A stretch of 61,015 nt of DNA from JBGRPZ01 sp041725955 (GTDB taxonomy: Bacteria > Bacteroidota > Bacteroidia > Bacteroidales > JBGRPZ01): assembly GCA_041725955.1 (NCBI GenBank), contig JBGRQE010000013.1:1-61015 (forward strand), given 5' to 3'. Within the stretch, counting starts at the first letter, position 1. Every line of letters starts with the position of its first letter. Under the pieces are notes generated by a model. That model worked only from the letters and a program-made list of their open reading frames with translations, ran no database searches and was not told the origin of the DNA. The position numbers and the translations under genes were made by a program. Below, piece after piece: positions 59,106 through 61,015 of this stretch.

Positions 59106-59131
59106 TCAAATTCTAAAGAATCTGACAGATG
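59100..59131. terminator. Hairpin at the end of the 22-bp array
   Basis: CATCTGTCA (59100-59108) and TGACAGATG (59123-59131) form a perfect 9-bp stem, with ATTCT/AGAAT extending it inward. It overlaps the last repeat unit and ends 15 bases before the T9SS stop codon. There is no T tract. Confidence 0.6.
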
Positions 59132-59146
59132 GGCTGGATGTTAGCC

Positions 59147-60844
59147 TCACTCGCAAATCAATTTACCCTTGCAGATAATATCACCGCTCTGTAGAAGCCT
59201 AACCAGGTATATTCCCTTTTGCCAATTTGAGGTGTTAATCTGAATTTGGTTTTGTTGCTGTTCAATTGCCTGAGAGTAAATAATCTTACCGTTGATATCG
59301 ACAATTTCCAGGGATGTGTTTTTATGATAGTTAAAAATCTGCTGTTGTATTTTTACTCCCTGAATACTTTCCTGCTTTTCGATAAATTTTGGGAGCTTTA
59401 TATTTACCATCCCCCGGGCAGGATTTGGATAAATACTTAGAGCTTTATTTTTTGTGTTTTGTTCTATTTCTTCCAAATCTACCACCGACATGCTTGCAAT
59501 AAATATGGTGTCTTGATTGATATTTCCCTTGCATAGATAGTCGTATTCTCTGGCCTGCGTATAAAGTGTATCTGGTTCCAGTTTATCATTGAATTTATAG
59601 AGCCAGGCATCTGCATTTTTCTTTTCTCCGGGATAGGGGCAGGTATAAAACAGGTATTTATTGTCGTGGGTTTTAATTACATCTGCAAGGCGTTCGCCAA
59701 TTTCTACTTCCTTTAAAATCTCTCCTTTGCTGTTGAATTTTATGGCATAGCTATGTCCATCAGGAGTTTCCTTTCTTTGTTTCTCCTGCAATTTATAATC
59801 CATTTGAATTCTGGTCTTTATATCCTCAGGCGATTTAAATTCTTCTATAATAGCAGTAAGGTTTCCGATAAACTCCTGAGGTTGATTTTCTATTTGGGGA
59901 AGGAATTCAAAGTCACGTAGACTTGATCTGTATGCTTCTTTTTTAATATGAAAGTTATTTACTATTTTTCCGCTTGGATCTATTTGATAGAGATAAGGTC
60001 TTAAATTTGTATTATTAAACTCCCGCAATATAGAGCTGTAAATATTACCGTTTTTTCCAAATTTTACAATTAATGAAGAATAAGTTCTTCCTTCTCCAAG
60101 CATAAAAAAATCAGGATCTACAGCGTTTTGCCATAATATTTCCCCGTCTTTATTCACCATAAAGTGAAATGCTTTAAGCCAATCTTTATTAGCACTTTTT
60201 TCTGGCCAATAGGTTCTGCCACAAACAATAATATCCCCATTATCATTTATATCTGCATCTTGAATATCTTCACTCCAGAACTCTTCTTTGGTAGGGAAGT
60301 TGCCTTTCCATTCAATATTTCCATTATTATCCAGACTCATTAATCCAACTCTTTTATCATCCGTCCCTTCTGGGTATCGTATACATACAATACATCCATC
60401 CTGATTATTTTTAAGCAATAGTTTTACAGCGCAATAATTTTTTTTGTATGGAACATGAAATATTCTTCCCCAAATAATATCGCCGCAGGCATTTAATTTA
60501 ATAACTACCGGATCGCTTGTAGGATCCATAAGATCGGTACCCCCGTATAGGTATATATCTCCGTTTTCACATTCTTTATGTCCCAGAATATAGGTGCAGG
60601 TATTATTGCCTCCAATAATTTTATTCCAAAGTTCATTGCCGTTAATATCCACTTTTTTGAGCCAACAATATTCAGGTCTGCTCCATCCAAACCATCCACT
60701 AAGGCTGTAACCTCCGTCATAGGATTCGTCTAGAGTTTCTATTGAAATATTTTTGTCTTTATAATATGTTTTTGGCCAGTTTTTTTGTGCAAAGAGGATT
60801 TGAGAGAATAGAAATAATAATAAGAGTATAGATGTCTTTTTCAT
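59147..60844 (-). CDS. Type IX secretion cargo protein with beta-propeller-like repeats
   Basis: This 565-aa protein has a signal peptide (residues 1-19, MKKTSILLLLFLFSQILFA) and a C-terminal type A sorting domain of about 85 residues (SIYPNPARGMVNIKLPKF, LEIVDINGKIIYSQ, WQKGIYLVRLLQSGD). It therefore should cross the outer membrane by the type IX system and be anchored or released. The body has repeating strand patterns (SLSGWFGWSRPEYCWLKKVD, DIIVCGRTYWPEKS, GEILWQNAVDP) like the seven-bladed propellers built from NGDILWxK-type repeats. No catalytic motif is seen. Binding or adhesion is the likely role (inference). Confidence 0.85.
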   Translation of the reverse strand: MKKTSILLLLFLFSQILFAQKNWPKTYYKDKNISIETLDESYDGGYSLSGWFGWSRPEYCWLKKVDINGNELWNKIIGGNNTCTYILGHKECENGDIYLYGGTDLMDPTSDPVVIKLNACGDIIWGRIFHVPYKKNYCAVKLLLKNNQDGCIVCIRYPEGTDDKRVGLMSLDNNGNIEWKGNFPTKEEFWSEDIQDADINDNGDIIVCGRTYWPEKSANKDWLKAFHFMVNKDGEILWQNAVDPDFFMLGEGRTYSSLIVKFGKNGNIYSSILREFNNTNLRPYLYQIDPSGKIVNNFHIKKEAYRSSLRDFEFLPQIENQPQEFIGNLTAIIEEFKSPEDIKTRIQMDYKLQEKQRKETPDGHSYAIKFNSKGEILKEVEIGERLADVIKTHDNKYLFYTCPYPGEKKNADAWLYKFNDKLEPDTLYTQAREYDYLCKGNINQDTIFIASMSVVDLEEIEQNTKNKALSIYPNPARGMVNIKLPKFIEKQESIQGVKIQQQIFNYHKNTSLEIVDINGKIIYSQAIEQQQNQIQINTSNWQKGIYLVRLLQSGDIICKGKLICE

Positions 60845-60862
60845 GTTTTGGGGTTTGAAAAA

Positions 60863-60900
60863 TAAGCAGGCTGTCTGTAGATTAACAGACAGTCTGCTTA
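60863..60900 (-). terminator. Hairpin upstream of the T9SS gene
   Basis: TAAGCAGGCTGTCTGT (60863-60878) and ACAGACAGTCTGCTTA (60885-60900) form a 16-bp stem with one G-T wobble; on the minus strand TTTTTC follows. It probably terminates a minus-strand gene that lies beyond the right edge. Positions 60901-61015 show no further feature I can support. Confidence 0.75.
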
Positions 60901-61015
60901 TTATTTAATTAATGGATTATGCTGAGTTTCTAATTCTATCATTATATATACAGACAAAAGCAAGCTACTTAATCAAAATAACTTTGACTTTTTCATTTCT
61001 TTAAATTAAAATGAG

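Noticed and set aside
60930..61015. C-terminus of another T9SS protein entering from the right edge on the minus strand
   Set aside because: The minus strand reads EKVKVILIK then stop, which looks like a sorting-domain end, but an in-frame stop lies only a few codons earlier, so no coding region can be supported.
1..61015. Prophage, insertion sequence or integrative element
   Set aside because: No transposase, integrase, phage structural gene, terminal inverted repeat or target duplication was found. The tRNA-Lys gene has no duplicated 3' end nearby to mark an attachment site.

Overview
The window reads as one contiguous chromosomal segment of a low-GC Bacteroidota bacterium, most likely a marine Marinilabiliales/Bacteroidales relative (Marinifilaceae-like is my best guess; this is inference). 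Supporting signs are a type IX secretion sorting domain on the last gene, glutamine synthetase type III, the Bacteroidota-type alternative GlmU, a FeoA-FeoB fusion, near-absence of Shine-Dalgarno sequences, and many matches to the Bacteroidota promoter boxes (-33 TTTG, -7 TAnnTTTG). There are about 55 protein genes and one tRNA-Lys, mostly in short operons separated by strong hairpin terminators. No insertion sequence, prophage, rRNA or CRISPR array was found.

Layout. 1-4.8 kb: YggS/PLPBP, an LtaS-like membrane phosphotransferase, and a three-gene group of a His-rich small protein, a HupE/UreJ-like membrane protein and a single-pass anchored protein, possibly a metal-handling module. 4.9-10.3 kb (minus strand): Lon, alternative GlmU, zinc-free ribosomal protein L31 and a LuxC-like acyl-CoA reductase. 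10.6-16.5 kb: serine synthesis (serC, serA) with an S23-type four-helix protein and a DUF1015 protein, then a PhnP-like hydrolase and dapA. 16.6-23.2 kb: membrane protein, EamA exporter, Ntn-type acyltransferase/hydrolase, a photolyase-DUF1295-SRPBCC operon and a lipoprotein. 23.3-30.7 kb: a DNA repair and oxidative stress block: uvrA, ECF-like sigma factor plus a tiny acidic protein, nth, bcp, recA and a TPR lipoprotein. 30.7-37.5 kb: Hpt protein, FeoAB, an MHS-type transporter, a nitrilase-family amidase, a GNAT enzyme and DUF5063. 37.5-43.6 kb: outer-membrane barrel, phosphohexomutase, a degenerate GxxExxY protein, an RmlD-like reductase and UDP-glucuronate decarboxylase.

43.6-45.1 kb is the most accessory-looking part: a G8 tract, an apparently 5'-truncated C-terminal domain remnant, an orphan Cys-rich peptide with a Bacteroidota RiPP-type double-glycine leader, and tRNA-Lys. 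45.1-57.5 kb: a Sua5/YciO protein, DUF4199, two glycosyltransferases, an MFS transporter, galK-galM, then gmhA-gmhB-sodium symporter-glutamine synthetase III as one transcription unit. 57.7-60.8 kb: a DUF4831 protein and a T9SS cargo protein.

The most unusual non-coding structures are two tandem repeat arrays, 5 x 23 bp near 19.7 kb and 10 x 22 bp near 59 kb. Each sits between convergent genes, and their periods are not multiples of three, so they are not coding. The best candidates for undescribed biology are these arrays, the orphan RiPP-like peptide, the His-rich/HupE/anchor trio, and the sigma factor with its acidic partner. Several gene starts are placed downstream of the longest open frame because promoter or terminator signals overlap the longer versions.
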